64,000 nt of DNA from Effrenium voratum. Taxonomy: Eukaryota > Sar > Dinophyceae > Suessiales > Symbiodiniaceae. Location: assembly GCA_963377175.1 (NCBI GenBank), contig CAUJNA010003323.1, positions 442,938-506,937 on the forward strand, in the 5' to 3' direction. The notes under the pieces were generated by a model. It was not told the origin of the DNA, made no database searches, and worked only from the letters and a program-made list of their open reading frames with translations. Made by a program: the position numbers and the translations under genes. Position 1 is the stretch's first letter. The number at the start of each line of letters is the position of its first letter. This document shows positions 25,659 to 37,288 of the stretch, in pieces.

Positions 25659-26200
25659 CTGTTCTCTCGTTCGGGCATGATCTGGAGATGTTTATGGCCT
25701 TCGTTTTCCCAATCCATGCATTCACCTATTTCGGGGAAAGCTAAAGGAAAGCTGGCCATGGTTAATAAGATTGCATGGATGCCAAGATGGCAGCATGATA
25801 AAGGGCTAGCGGAGGATGGTGGTGAACAGTTGTCACCTGGCATCTAATCCTTCCTGCTTCTCCAATATATTTCCTGATATTAACGAACATGTAAAGAGAA
25901 AGGAGATAGAGAAATAGAAATGCTTACAACCAAGCCATCCAAGCCCTTCTCTTCACTCACTTCTTTCGCTCGCTTGTCAAGGAATGTTGGTTGGTGAAGT
26001 AATTCCAGATAGTAAACTACTATGTTTATGTCAAAGGCTGTTGTCACGAACAGCTTGTACGACAGCGAGTGAATGGGTATGCTTCAAACAAGGGTACCCT
26101 TTCAAAGCCTTTGGCAAAAGGAAAGATGAACAAACGCCCGTAGAACTCTAGTGATGTCTAAGCCATAGCCAAATGCACGAACCCTGAGTTTCAAGCTGCA
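24440..26200. other. Low-GC stretch with inverted repeats and alternating purine/pyrimidine bias
   Basis: The composition differs from both flanks: purine-rich and pyrimidine-rich blocks alternate. Inverted pairs include GCCGGAGG (24464-24471) with CCTCCGGC (24492-24499), and CATTTCTCACCTC (24863-24875) with GAGGTGAGAAATG (24913-24925). A 133-codon ORF at 25139-25540 starts with a non-ATG codon and shows no domain; I do not call it a gene. Confidence 0.5.
25594..25653. repeat. (TC)n microsatellite
   Basis: About thirty uninterrupted TC units. Confidence 0.97.
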
Positions 26201-26223
26201 GATCCTTGGCGGTTTCTCGCGCC

Positions 26224-27099
26224 ATGAAAAAGCCAGCTGCGAAAGCGGTGCTAAAGAAGGCGAAGGCGAAGGCTACGGCGACCAATGTTAGCTGGATGAA
26301 GCTGGTGCCAGATCTACACTTTGACAAAGAGCATCAGTTTGACTGGGACCGTGTCCACTTCCGTGGCCATGATGCCTATGGTGGTGGAAAGGATGGTACC
26401 GGTGATGAAGATTTGTGGATGAAAGCTGATCTTCACTTTGGCTCTTTCCAGATGCCACAGAAGTGTACCAAATCCAAGAAGAAGAGGAGCAAGCCCTCGA
26501 AAAGCGTGTACTGGAAGTTGAAACCAAATGAGGGTGTTGAGTTCCAGGAGTGTGGACTTTCGGTGAAGGCGATGAAGCTGAAGAAAGCCCTCAAAGAGCT
26601 TGACTCCTTCGTGAAGATTAAGCCGCAAGATTTGGATCAACGCTGCCGCTACTCTATCCTCGACCTTCGCAAAAGCCTGGAACAATCCACGAGGCTTTGC
26701 GGGGAGTTCGGAGCAACTGCTTCCCAGATCAAGAGCGACCTGGACACCGAGAAGCACAGGATGTGCACGGTGATGCTGCAGAGATCCTACAACGAGCAGC
26801 GCAGTGGATATATATGGGGCGAAGAGAATCCGAAGCAGCAAGTTGAAGATCTCCAGGCTCAACAGAGAAAGGCCAAGGATCCACAAGAGCATGTCTCAAT
26901 CCGAAGGAAGATCAAGGAGCTGAAAGAAGACTGGAGGACAGATTGCAGCAATAGCTGCTTTCGACGGCATGATGTCTTCTGCCTCTACCTTGCAAAGCCA
27001 AATGCTAAGAAGGCCTTCGCCAGAGTGACATGTTCCATCAAGATCTTCCGAGAGTGCAGTGTGGTGGACCCGTTTACTGGCAAGCTCACCTGCTGTTGA
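26224..27099 (+). CDS. Intronless basic protein of 291 residues, function unknown
   Basis: I chose the ATG at 26224; the frame is open slightly upstream but without another ATG. The first 25 residues are Lys/Ala/Pro-rich (KKPAAKAVLKKAKAKA), like the N-terminal tails common in dinoflagellate nuclear proteins, and may bind DNA or RNA or act as a nuclear localisation signal. Residues about 105-130 are a second Lys-rich stretch. Residues 125-255 are charged and helical, with a probable coiled coil around 215-250. The C-terminal 40 residues hold six Cys, some of which could bind zinc, but no known finger pattern is evident. The codon pattern is consistent to the TGA at 27097-27099. No spliced-leader relic is seen upstream. 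I do not recognise the family. Confidence 0.65.
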   Translation: MKKPAAKAVLKKAKAKATATNVSWMKLVPDLHFDKEHQFDWDRVHFRGHDAYGGGKDGTGDEDLWMKADLHFGSFQMPQKCTKSKKKRSKPSKSVYWKLKPNEGVEFQECGLSVKAMKLKKALKELDSFVKIKPQDLDQRCRYSILDLRKSLEQSTRLCGEFGATASQIKSDLDTEKHRMCTVMLQRSYNEQRSGYIWGEENPKQQVEDLQAQQRKAKDPQEHVSIRRKIKELKEDWRTDCSNSCFRRHDVFCLYLAKPNAKKAFARVTCSIKIFRECSVVDPFTGKLTCC

Positions 27100-28090
27100 G
27101 AGGAAAAATGACTGGATCAAGTCGGCTTGCTATCATTCTGTCAGCATAGGTTCCCATTAGAGGTTGTGAGATGCCTTCCCCCGATCGAAAGGCTGCAGAG
27201 GTTGCCTTCCATTTTTCCACTTGCCCATTTGCTATGAGTTTCCAAGCCGGCTGGAGCAGGTTCGAATCATTTGCCTATGTGCCCAACCGAAACATCTGGA
27301 GCACCGGCATCTCGAGGTCAGAGCCTCTTCGCTCGCCCAGTCGGTGTCTGTCGAGCGAAGCTTTGTGCCCGGGGGGTGATCCAACGAGAGTTCCCCAAAG
27401 CTCCGCTGCCCGAAGCGCGTTTTCCAGGGGTCTCCATGCCCAGCTGAGGCCCATTCAACTCTCCCAGCGCGGGCCTGCCTCAACGCCTCAATATAGGGAT
27501 GGTTTCCATCAAAACGACACCCGCCGAAGGGATTTATCCGGGACTCCCCCAAAGGGTCTTTACTTTAAACTTTTAACGCATACCCAAAGGGTCCCTTCAC
27601 CCATTCACCCCCCCAAAGTTCAAAGGCAGCAAGGGTTTTGGGGGTTTAGGGATTTTCTCAAAATGGATTTCGAACCCATAAGCCAAAGGGACACCCCTGC
27701 CATGTTAGTTGACACGGAAATCTCCAGTGGTTGAAGCAGGTGCAACCAAGGATCGGCCACTCAAATGAGGTCCGTCCCTCCGAAGGAATGGGTTTCCAGG
27801 GCCTCACCACACCGCACGATGCTCGCAGGGCCGTGCTGGCTGGTGCTGCCGGGGCCCTGCGCCCGCCTCACGCGGCGGAGGGTCCGAGACTTGGCGCAGG
27901 AGATCCAGGCGCGAGCCGAAAGGATCCGAAAAGGATGGGGCGCCGCTCGAGTGAGGAGTTCATGGCATTTTTTGTTGGGGAGTGATCGTTTTTTGTTTTT
28001 TTGGTAGGGGGGGGTTCTTTCTTTTCTTGTGTCTTGTTCTTGGCGTTGGGCTCCGTGCAGCAGTTCCTCTTTGTTGTTCATTGGTAGGAT
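27100..28090. other. Non-coding, one exon-like GC-rich island
   Basis: At 27881-27937 a frame reads RVRDLAQEIQARAERIRKGW, helix-like and flanked by AG|G; it could be an exon of an unjoined gene. Nothing else is supported. Confidence 0.3.
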
Positions 28091-28202
28091 GGTTGCTTGG
28101 TGGGTTGGCGGGTTGGCGGGTTGGTTAGTTGGTTGGTTGGTGGGTTGGTGGGTTGGTGGGTTGGTGGGCTGGTGGGTGGGTGAGTTGGTGGGTTGGCTGG
28201 CT
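28091..28202. repeat. G-rich tandem repeat (GGTTGGTG-type), G-quadruplex prone
   Basis: About 110 bases of GGTTGGTGG and GGTTGGCGG variants, all G-rich on the + strand. It has many closely spaced G2-G3 runs. Confidence 0.9.
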
Positions 28203-30586
28203 GTTTTCTTGCTTGGTTCCATGGTTGCAAGTAGCTTCGCACAGCAATTCAAAGCCATTTTGAACCACTTTCAGACCCCATCCAGGTGGTTGGTATGTTT
28301 TTGCATTCCCTTCAATCAGCGCACTTCAAAAACGGGGTTTCCCTATTTTGAGTCAACCCCAAATCGGCTTTTTGTCCATCGCAACCCTGGAAGCTAATCC
28401 ATCAGCAGGCGTACACGACCCAAAATGGTCCCCACGCCAACCCCAGACCCATCCGAAGAGATTGCTCCAAGCGCTTTCAGCCAGCACGGCCTCCAAACTC
28501 AAGCCTGCATTGGATCTTTCGCTGGCGGATGGGACCGGTGCCATCGGCATCCTCTCTTAAAACGCACCAAATCGGTACGTGTAGAAATCCTAGGAGCTCC
28601 CAGGTCTAATGTGTTATGCTCTGAGACGCAATCAATCCCCTGTCTTCTTCGGGCAATTCATACGGCGAGGGGGTTGTGACTTCACCCATGAAGGTTCTTT
28701 TCATAACGACCCCTTCGAGTTTGTGAGTCATGATGCACCCATATTTTCCTTCGCACTCCTGATCGTCTTGATCTGAACACTGAGAGCTGAACGCCCTCTG
28801 CTGGTTTCGTGTCAGGTGTCTTGGAAGCTGCTTGTCCAGGCAGGGCCTTCCGGTCCGGGGCGAAGGGGGCGGACTTGAAGGATAGGGTCCCGACGGACAG
28901 GTTGTGGCCCTTTTTGGACATCAGAGTTTGAAGCGTTTGTCGGAATACCTGAGCTAAAGCGGGGCTGGGGTTACTTCTTTTTGCGACGTTTTGACAGCTG
29001 CTTGCTTGTTTCATGGGTGAAGTATGTGTCAATATCAGGGGATCTCCCCAAATGCGCAGCAAGTCATGTTCCATGTGCCGCCTTCTGATGCTCCCAGGGG
29101 TCTTGGCGGGTCTCCACGCGATTCCAAACTTCAGGGAGCTGACCTTCCAAGCTCCGCTCGCTTTAGTTCCGTCCAAACAGCTGGATTGCTGTTTTCCTGC
29201 GGGGATGCTGCAACACTTGTCTCGGGATATGCCCAAGTTGTTTGGGCAACTAAGATGCGTGGCTTAGGCGCGCGCGGTGCATCCACATCATGCCCCTATG
29301 TGGCAATGGACTATTTGGGACAGCCTCCTTGAAAGTGATTTGCTTGAGAGGTTTTGTTTGTCAGATGTGTGTCGGCTCCCGATTTGAAGACACACTATAG
29401 GTGGAATGGTGTGAGTTGCAGGGCGAATTTATCCCTAACAGTGCATGTAGGGAACAAGGAGCCCCCTGACATGTGCCTTGATTTTGGGTTTGGTCACTTG
29501 AATTCTCTGAGGATCTGGGCAAATGTCCACGGGGATTAAACAAGCTCATGGTGAAGGTCCTGTAATAAGGGGGCTCCTTGTTTTTCGGGTTTGTGAATCA
29601 GAATCCTACCACATCTTGGCACAATTATGACCTCTACTTGCAGGGGGGGGTTGCTCCGTTGCCAATCAAGGTTTCTTTCGCAGCGATCCATTTCACATTT
29701 TTGTTTCGCTGCCCAGAAGCCTTCGCCAGGCAACCCTTAGTTGGTGTGGGGGTAAATGGGAAACGGCCCCCTAACACACCAAACCCGAATCCAACCCAAT
29801 CGGAGGGGAGCGGATATCAGGCTCCCGGCAAAAGCCTCCCTGCCCTTGCCTTCAGGTGTTCCGGCGGCCAGGCGCGGCGAGGGTGATCGCTGGTCGTGCT
29901 CGGCTCGGGCTCCGGCTCAAATGGACGCGGAAGAAAAAACGGGGGTGTCCTCTAAAAGGGAGAAGGCGATTCCTCCGAAGAGAAGGTTTCGGTGCGTCCC
30001 ATGCTGATCTGTTTGGAGTAGCTTCAGCAACCTGGTTTGAGTGAGCATAGTGAAGGCCTATTTAAATCTCTGGAACCATCCAACCCAACACACCATGAGT
30101 CTCAGGCGGCAAGAAAGGCAGATCCCCCTTCTGCCAGCCGTTCACTTTGCGGCGGGAGACACTTTGGGGTGAAGCCATTTTGGGGTCAGAAGACATGTGA
30201 GGGACTTGTCTTGGGAAACAAGGTGCGAGGCTAGGGTTCCTTCCATCATATCAATCGGGGATGAGATGAGCGGCCGTGCGAATGAAGCTGGTCTGGGAGG
30301 GTTTTAGGCTTCGGGATATATGCCTTGCTCGCAATCAAGACAGAAACTGATCCTGGGGTGATGTGGCTGTGACTTGCAACAGGCTTGGCAGCCGGATTTC
30401 CCTACTCGCTTTCTCACTTGCTTCGCTGCAGCTTTGTGGGAAGTAGACGAGTTTTCGTTTCAGGACAGTGGTGCTTCCAATTTTGGTATGGGGTCGGGTC
30501 TGACACAACACAACTCCAGAGCGGCAGGTGGCGCGAATGCTTTGTACCAAACAAAGCCTCCGCTGCTCAGAAGTAGCTTGTAGAAG
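28203..30586. other. Non-coding, no gene seen
   Basis: No supported gene. A GC-rich patch around 29853-29935 reads as an Arg-rich frame and could be an exon fragment; the evidence is composition only. Confidence 0.4.
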
Positions 30587-30688
30587 GTATGGATATGGGT
30601 CAAAATTAAACCACCAGGGGACCCCAGGTTTTAGTCCATGTTTCCATTTACCAGGGTTCCATTTTGGGTACCTATTTTTGATCCGCAG
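30587..30688 (+). repeat. Family-1 repeat copy with intron-like ends
   Basis: Starts AAG|GTATGG and ends GATCCGCAG|, i.e. GT...AG termini after AG. Near the ends GGGTCAAAATTA and the reverse complement of TATTTTTGATCC match at 10 of 12 positions. The central block ACCAGGGTTCCATTTTGGG is identical in the copy at 35370-35468. Confidence 0.7.
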
Positions 30689-32587
30689 CCATATAGGTCT
30701 GATGTGAGTCTAGACGTATGGGCGCGTCCCAAAATAGAGGAGCGCCACAAACAGTTGGTTTGGTGTTGTTTTCCTTCTTGCTGGGTGCGACTATTTTTTC
30801 CCCAACAGGAAACCCGAAATCGTTGTCTGATTGCCCCTCTTCGCATTGAAGCACCCATGTTCGCAACAAACCCAATTGCCCACTTGACCAGGCGACGAGG
30901 CTTTGGGTGAGGAGGACCTGGGCTGGTCATGGCTGACTTAGGAGACCGCTGGGTCCCAGCTATAGTAGATACACGTGGGTGGCTTGTTCTTTTTTTGTTC
31001 CATTTTGGGGGTCCCCTGAGAAGAAGGCACACCCACTTGGGTGAAAGTAGATGGCGTACTTCCACCCCGCTTTTGTCATTCGTCATTCTTCTTTCCGACG
31101 TTTATAAAGGGAATGGTGACGTTTGCTTTCACTCTGCTGTAAATCCAGCAGATGTCCGTTTTCAGGGGAAGGCGAACACGCGCCTCGCATTTGTTATCCC
31201 CCCCGGCCTTAGGCTTGTTTTTTTTTTTTGGGGGGGGGTTACCCTCGAAACTTCACGCTGGAAACCGGGGGACCTTTAACAAGGAGATATTCCGATCTCA
31301 GATGATTTTCCAGAGGAGGAGGCCCAGTTCAGAGCGCATCCTTCAACATGGCGGAGGGGGGTAGAGGGACTGGTGACGCTGGAACTCGGGCTGTCCAGGT
31401 GCAATATTCGAAGTTGCCCGTTGGTGGCCGGATCTTGCTGTTGGTCTCCAAGGTAGCTTTTGCTCCCCTCAAAGCGGATGTTTTCCTTGGGACGCTGCTT
31501 CACCCCACCTTTTTGCATCGAGTTGCTTCCCCTTCGCTCAGCTTTTCCAACCCGCGCCGCTGCGCACCCTGGGCCGCGGCGTTCGGCTTTCTTCTCCCTG
31601 GGTTGGATAGATGGCAATATGGGTGTGTCCTTCTCCAGGAGAACCATGTATAGATACACAAATGCATTGGCGGCTTCTTTTGGTTTCACTCAAAGGGGGT
31701 ACCCTCAAAAAGCAACACATCCATACGCGGGCAAAGGACCCTTCTGTATGATGCTCAAAGGCGACCCAGAAGGACAACCCCTGCATGTTAGATGCATGTT
31801 AGGACGCACCCATATTTGTGCAGATGAAAACATTGTATGCTCATGACATGTAGATTGTTTGATGCAGGCTGTGTCCGTCATTGTGCGCGGTGGATGGGCA
31901 TACTTATAGCTGATTGATGATGGGATTTTCTACATTGGGTATCAGCCAGGGTACCCCCCAGAATGTTAGAAATGCTATTTATCATTTTGGCATCCCCTCA
32001 GACCGGTCAGCTAAACCATGGAGCCTCGCAATTTTTCTTGATCTTGTAGCAACTGTTCATCTCAGGATTTTTTTTCTGAGGCACACCTGGTTACTCTATG
32101 TCCCTCTATCACGGATCTATGATATATGGCTTTGAATTTTACCAGGAAGCCACGTCAAAGGCGGATGGACATGAATCTCCAGCCGTATCGCTCATGCTTG
32201 GGAAAGTACTGATGAGGACTTTGTTTGGGCTGCCCAAGTCACGCGTGGGCGCCCGGGCTGTGGCGATGTATGGACAGCTTCGGGGGACAGGTTTCTCTGC
32301 GATCCTTTGGTCGGATGGAAGGAATGCATTTTGTTTGGGGAGACACATATGAGCAACGGTCAACATATACTGGGTCATCTGCGGAAGCAAAGGGGACGAC
32401 ATGGCGCACTCACCAAAATTCCTTTAGGACGTCGCCAAAATCCCATGTCAAAGAAAAACGCAATGAATGACTGCGGCTCACATGTCCACCGTGTTCCCCC
32501 ACCTTTGTGTTAACCAACAAGCGATCTCCGAGCCGAGCGGCATTTCTTACAGCGGTTTCCAGGTCCGAGATCCCGGAAAGGACACCT
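30689..32587. other. Non-coding, no gene seen
   Basis: Unique sequence with a T/G homopolymer stretch near 31210-31237. The motif GGGTACCCTCAAAA near 31697 recurs in diverged form elsewhere (31236, 58895). Confidence 0.4.
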
Positions 32588-32672
32588 GGGCATGTCCTTC
32601 TTTGAGGGTACCGAAGGCCACCCAAAGGAGAACAGCCACTTGGGGGGGGTCCCCTCAAAACACGACATGCCC
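32588..32672. repeat. 85-bp foldback with 20-bp inverted ends
   Basis: GGGCATGTCCTTCTTTGAGG (32588-32607) pairs with CCTCAAAACACGACATGCCC (32653-32672) at 16 of 20 positions. The size and structure suit a small non-autonomous element. Confidence 0.65.
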
Positions 32673-33994
32673 AGCCGGGATTTTGGTTTTCTCCGGGAGT
32701 TTTTTTTCGGCCAATCTCTAGGCCGGCGCTCTTCTGCTTCGAGGGCGGCCTGGTGGTGGAAGGACCCGGCGTTGCGCGGGGACATGTTTATTTGGGGGAA
32801 GGGAAACCGCGGGGGGTTTTGCGGGGCCCCAAAGTTTGAGGAACACCCATACTGTGGATGGACGAAATCCTGCACCAAATTAAAACCATGGGAAACCATT
32901 GTTTGTTGGTATTTACAAAGGAATTAGGGGTCCTCGTTTTGAGGTACTCATTTGGTTGAAATATGGTTTCAAGCTGGCAGGAAGGCCACTCAGGTCACTG
33001 GGCTGGGAAAGGGCCAACTAAACGCGACCAGACCTTAAAGAGGCTAAGCGGATGGAGCTTGGCAGTTGAGGGCCCCTACAGTTGATCTCGCAAATACTGC
33101 AACTAAACCAACCCCTTCCAACCAGAAAGCTGGCGATTTCACGGCGTCCCTTGTTCTTAGTGGTGATTTTTTGCGCATCCACTCCATGTTTGGTATTAGC
33201 TTCAGTAGACAGTCATTTTGAGTAGTTCTTAATATCAGACATATTAGCTCAAGTAGACGGTCATTTTGAGTTTAAGCAAACATCCTTGAGAGTTCAAGCC
33301 ACCGTTGTGAGGATTTTACACAACAATGATAAGACGGAATTTAAACAAACCATAGTCAAGAGCCGGGTAGGTCAGGGTTGGTGGGGCACAGCCCCGGTCA
33401 CAACATTGAGCGCGTAGCAAGCTGAGCCTTTTTGTTTGTGCTCGTTGTTCCGTCGCTTGACCTAACCCAGCCAGGGGGCTTGTTTCTTGTCTTTATAAGC
33501 ACCCGGAACCAAAACCATTTTAGTAGCAGGTTGTACGGCTCATTGGCCTTTGTAAGGCCAACTGGCCAACTTTTCTTGGCAGCACCCCAAGGCGATGGGA
33601 TCTTGGCGCTCGCCGGGATGGGATCTTGGCGCTCGCCGGTTTGCCGTTTCCGCGAGTCCTGGCGAAACAGGAAGTTTTGGGGCCAGCATGGGCGTGTCTT
33701 AGAATCAGGGACCCCCAAAATCTGTGGTTTCGCCAGACACAGCCACAGGGGTGTTTCTCAAAATTAGGGGCCAACTCCTCCCAGCATGATTGGGGGAGCT
33801 GCCCCCACAGGATCCAGAGATCCAATGCTGCGAATTCGAGGATCCGGGCGAGTGCTGGGCCAGAAGACTTCTGCGCCGCTCCCCCGACTCTTCGCCGCCG
33901 GAGAGGCTGGCGTTTACCCGGTGGTTTGGTCGATTGGGGGGAGGTGCGGCGTGGAAAAAACCGGAGATTTGGACGTGCCCGTGTTTTGGTGGAA
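32673..33994. other. Non-coding, no gene seen
   Basis: Contains a tandem duplication of GGGATCTTGGCGCTCGCCGG near 33597-33640. No supported gene. Confidence 0.4.
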
Positions 33995-33995
33995 T

Positions 33996-34014
33996 ATATA
34001 TATATATATATGTA

Positions 34015-34048
<34 letters not shown>
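33996..34048. repeat. (TA)n microsatellite
   Basis: TA dinucleotides with a short GTATGTACA interruption at about 34011-34019. Confidence 0.95.
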
Positions 34049-34050
<2 letters not shown>

Positions 34051-34064
34051 GTTATATACCCTTT

Positions 34065-34142
34065 GTTGGTGGTTTGGATTGGTGGTGTGGAAATTTGAAG
34101 CCCAGCATCTTTACAACCAAACCACTAAACCAAACCACCAAC
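34065..34142. repeat. 78-bp foldback with 21-bp inverted ends
   Basis: The 21 bases at 34065-34085 and the reverse complement of 34122-34142 agree at 19 positions (core GTTGGTGGTTTGG). A related but weaker foldback with GGTTTGGATTGG and AACCACCAATCGG lies at 44225-44288. Confidence 0.7.
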
Positions 34143-35369
34143 AGGGGAAGCTTCTTTTGGTTGATGTTTAAAAGGATGCGAGAAGGAACCAAAGCATTTG
34201 GGGGGGCTGGATTTAGACATTTGGGATGAACGAGGTTCTCCAAATTGAGGGCTGTCCCAAACAAGGGCGCCCCGCCTTTGCCCACGGCAGTGGGCCGAAC
34301 TTCGTGGGCTGCGTTTGACCTTCTTTCCTGTTTGCCCTTCAGCTCCCCACATCTGGCTGTTCGACGTAGCCGTTTCCAACATTGAAAAACAACTCGCCCC
34401 AGGTTGTCCCGAGGAACCGGCGGTATGTGTTTTGCGCTTTACTGGGGGAGGCCGCCCCTGTCAGCTTTTTGTTTTTCTTCTCAGAAACTGCTACCTGGGA
34501 GCCCTTTTGCCTTTTTCCAAGTGGTTTCTATTGGCTCTCCGGGGTTTTTAGCGGATTTCAACAAGTCGATCCAATGCTTCGAGGCCGCGGCCGTGCCGGG
34601 GAAGTCCCTGCTGCGCTGCGCGCTTCGGCGGATTGGTTGGAAGTCCCATGGAGGTGTGGACAGGGATCCCGAGGGATTGCCTGACTTCCGGATTTCCTGG
34701 ACTTCATACTTTTTTGGGAAGTTGGGAAGACCAATTTTTCGGGCAAAACAGCAAGTTTAGACTTGTTGTCGGCCAATCCACTCAGGAATCGAGTTTGCCT
34801 CTTTGATGGTTTTAAAGGAGGGATCCCAAGTGCTTTCCCTTCTTGGTGGAGCTTTTGTTTACTGATGTTTTATGGGGAAACGCGGACTGTGGGTGTGCCT
34901 TTCAAGGTGCGGTCGCCATGTTCGGAGTCCATACCCAAGTGGTTCCTCCTATCGATCAGTGTGGATGAACAAAGATAGAACCAAACTGGTTGCTGTTAAT
35001 TTCTACCTACCAGGAGACATCCATCCATTCCCAAAAAAGACACTTGGTATGTGGCAAAACCCAAGTCTTCAGTCCAGAAGTCAGCATTCAAAGTGGAAGG
35101 CTGTTTGGGCAAATGAAGCCCCAGTGAGATTTGATCTCGCTTCGGTTTCTCTTTGAAATTGAAGGGGCCAACAGCAACAGCCAAAGCTCAGGTTTGGGTG
35201 ATCACTGACTCAGACCTCTCGGCTTGGCGTCGATGCGTTTCCATCCGCTGCAACTGGAGACCCTTGCGCTCGGTTCCGAGGTGGCTTCAGCTCTCGCCGC
35301 GGCCTGCGGCGCGGGCCAGGCGCGAAGATGTGAAACTCAGCCAGGGATCCCGTGAGCGGTTTGTGCCAT
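34143..35369. other. Non-coding with one exon-like island
   Basis: At 34551-34640 a frame reads DFNKSIQCFEAAAVPGKSLL after a TAG acceptor, looking like an alpha-helical repeat exon. A second short Ala-rich patch is at 35263-35325. Neither could be joined to other exons. Confidence 0.3.
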
Positions 35370-35468
35370 GGGTATGGGTCAAAATGAAACCACCGGGGAA
35401 CCGCAGGTTTTAGTCCTTGTATCCATTTTACCAGGGTTCCATTTTGGGTACCTTTGTTGACCCACTCC
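35370..35468 (+). repeat. Family-1 repeat copy
   Basis: GGTATGGGTCAAAATGAAAC at the left end and TTGACCCAC at the right end, with the same central block as the copy at 30587-30688. Its right end lacks the CAG seen in the other copies. Confidence 0.7.
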
Positions 35469-35895
35469 AAGATGTACGTGTCCCGACGCCTTCTGCAAGA
35501 GCATGCCTTTGAACATAGTTGAGAAGCTTTAGGTTTAGCTGCACGCTTGCACGGGGATGCAAAAGTCAGCATCCGCAAGTTGATCACAGAAACCTCCAAC
35601 GATCAACGTCCCTGCTTTTCCTTTCAAGCTATCAGCAACTTAGCAACACTGTGGGCAAGTGGCTTGTTGAGAGTTGATCCCCCAGAGCCCTCAGTCTTTG
35701 TTTTCCTGTTGGTCAAATCATAGCTTCTAGTGTTTGAGCACCTCTTTGTGACTCGACCTGCTTTTGGTTTGTAAAGGACCAAATGTTGCCACCAACCTTG
35801 ATTTGGGGTCCAAGCCTGAGTCAGCATCTCCCTTTTTTCCTGGTAAATTGTTCGCTAGGGCGTGTGATGGCCTGTTGGCCTATGGCCCTTGCCCC

Positions 35896-36059
35896 ATGGC
35901 CACCCGGCGCCGGGCGGCCGCGCTGCTTCTGCCCCTGGCGTGGCTTCTCGGCGCAAACCGCGGCGCGGCCTTCGCCTCGCTGGACCCACGGCAGATCACG
36001 CGGCGCATCGTGGAGGCGCGAAGTGCGGGGGAGGTGCTGAGCCGGGTGCAGGAGGAGAA
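35896..36059 (+). CDS. OPR-repeat gene, exon 1: start and leader peptide
   Basis: ATG at 35896 begins MATRRRAAALLLPLAWLLGA, a classic signal peptide (basic n-region, Leu/Ala core) with a likely cleavage site after ANRGA, followed by FASLDP. Dinoflagellate plastid proteins with three-membrane import use a signal peptide followed by a Phe-initiated transit region, so plastid targeting is plausible. ITRRIVEARSAGEVLSRVQEE then resembles the start of OPR/RAP-type organelle RNA-binding proteins. The exon end is uncertain; a GC donor at 36060 is one option. Confidence 0.6.
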
Positions 36060-37115
36060 GCGCGGCTGATTTTGGTTCAAAGGGCATGAGCCGCTCGTAA
36101 GTGAAGGTAACCGTCCCAACCATAGGTGCGGACTTTGGGTGTGGGGTAAAGGGGTAGCTATGAGCTCACAGGTGTCCTTTTTGGTTGGTCTGGTTTACCT
36201 GGTGGTTCAATCAAACCCGTGTAAGTGAAGCTGGGTAACGGTCCCAACCCGCCCATGAAATTCTAGCAGGTTTTGAAACTCTACCAGGATGGGGTTTCTC
36301 TTGCGGCTTCGGAGCAGGAGTTTTCGTCTCTTCGTTGAATCGTATCTTTCTCTTAGCCGGGTTCGCCGAACTCAGCACGAGAAGCGCCACCGGGTGGAGC
36401 ATTTCTCGTCTTTTCCAGCCGCCCCAAGGAAGGACAACCCGCGGCTGGGCTTCATCGCCCTGTCCGCGGCCTGGTCCAGGCCTGGGACGGGCAGTGTGGG
36501 GCAAGTTTTGGTCCAGGGGGTTCTGCTCATGGGCGTGGAAAAACCAGCTTCTTGGGGCCACATTCAGTGATATCATTTGTTGGCCCATGGCCCAAAACAA
36601 CGCAGTTCTGCTACTTTTGCTGCGGGGGCCTTTTTTGAAAAGGGCGGATTGTTAGCGACCTGGCTTCAGGGTACTTTGAGGCCGTGACTAAGGCCTTCCA
36701 ACAGCATCAGCTTGTTTGGAGGCACTCCGTTTGGCAAAAAACGTACCCTGTTACGTGTAGGAGCCAAAACGAGCTGCTTTTAATCGGCGTTTCATCCAGG
36801 CGGTTTGCTCAACCAGGCACGAACCTACAGAATAAGCCCCAGGAGAATCCCCAGCCACAGAAGCTCCGCTACCTCCCGAAACACCAAAATGAAGCCACCC
36901 AATTTTTGGAACTTCCGAAATGGGAGTTTCTCAAAAAGGGTGGACCTGCTTTTGCTTGGAGTTTACAGGGACACCAAAAGGAAGGCAAGCATTCAAAAAG
37001 ACCCAGGCCGTTTTTGAGAGACCCCCATTTCCCATGTTGGCTCATTTTGTTTCCATTTAACATCCCAACCAGCAGGGGGTCAACATAAATCCCATTTTCA
37101 GAAACCACAACACAG

Positions 37116-37288
37116 ACCCCCGCGCCTGGGCGCAGAGGATGGCCAAGATGCGGATCCTGGCCTCTGACCCGGCGCTGCGGAACCCCTTCCTGCCGGACTT
37201 GGTCGCCTTGACGCGCTCCGCCCTGCGGCGGGCCGCGTCGGAGGCCGCGGCAAACCCGGGGAACCTGACGGGGTTGCTGGAAGACCAG
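37116..37288 (+). CDS. OPR-repeat gene, probable exon
   Basis: Preceded by CACAG and followed by CAG|GT. It translates to a helical stretch ending LEDQ (frame with CAG at 37286-37288). Another acceptor at 37135 is possible. The link to exon 1 is uncertain because one or more small exons in 36360-36490 may lie between (a frame there reads NPRLGFIALSAAWSRPG). Confidence 0.45.

Noticed and set aside
28091..28202. Interstitial telomere array
   Set aside because: The unit is GGTTGGTG-like, not the TTTAGGG type reported for dinoflagellates and plants.
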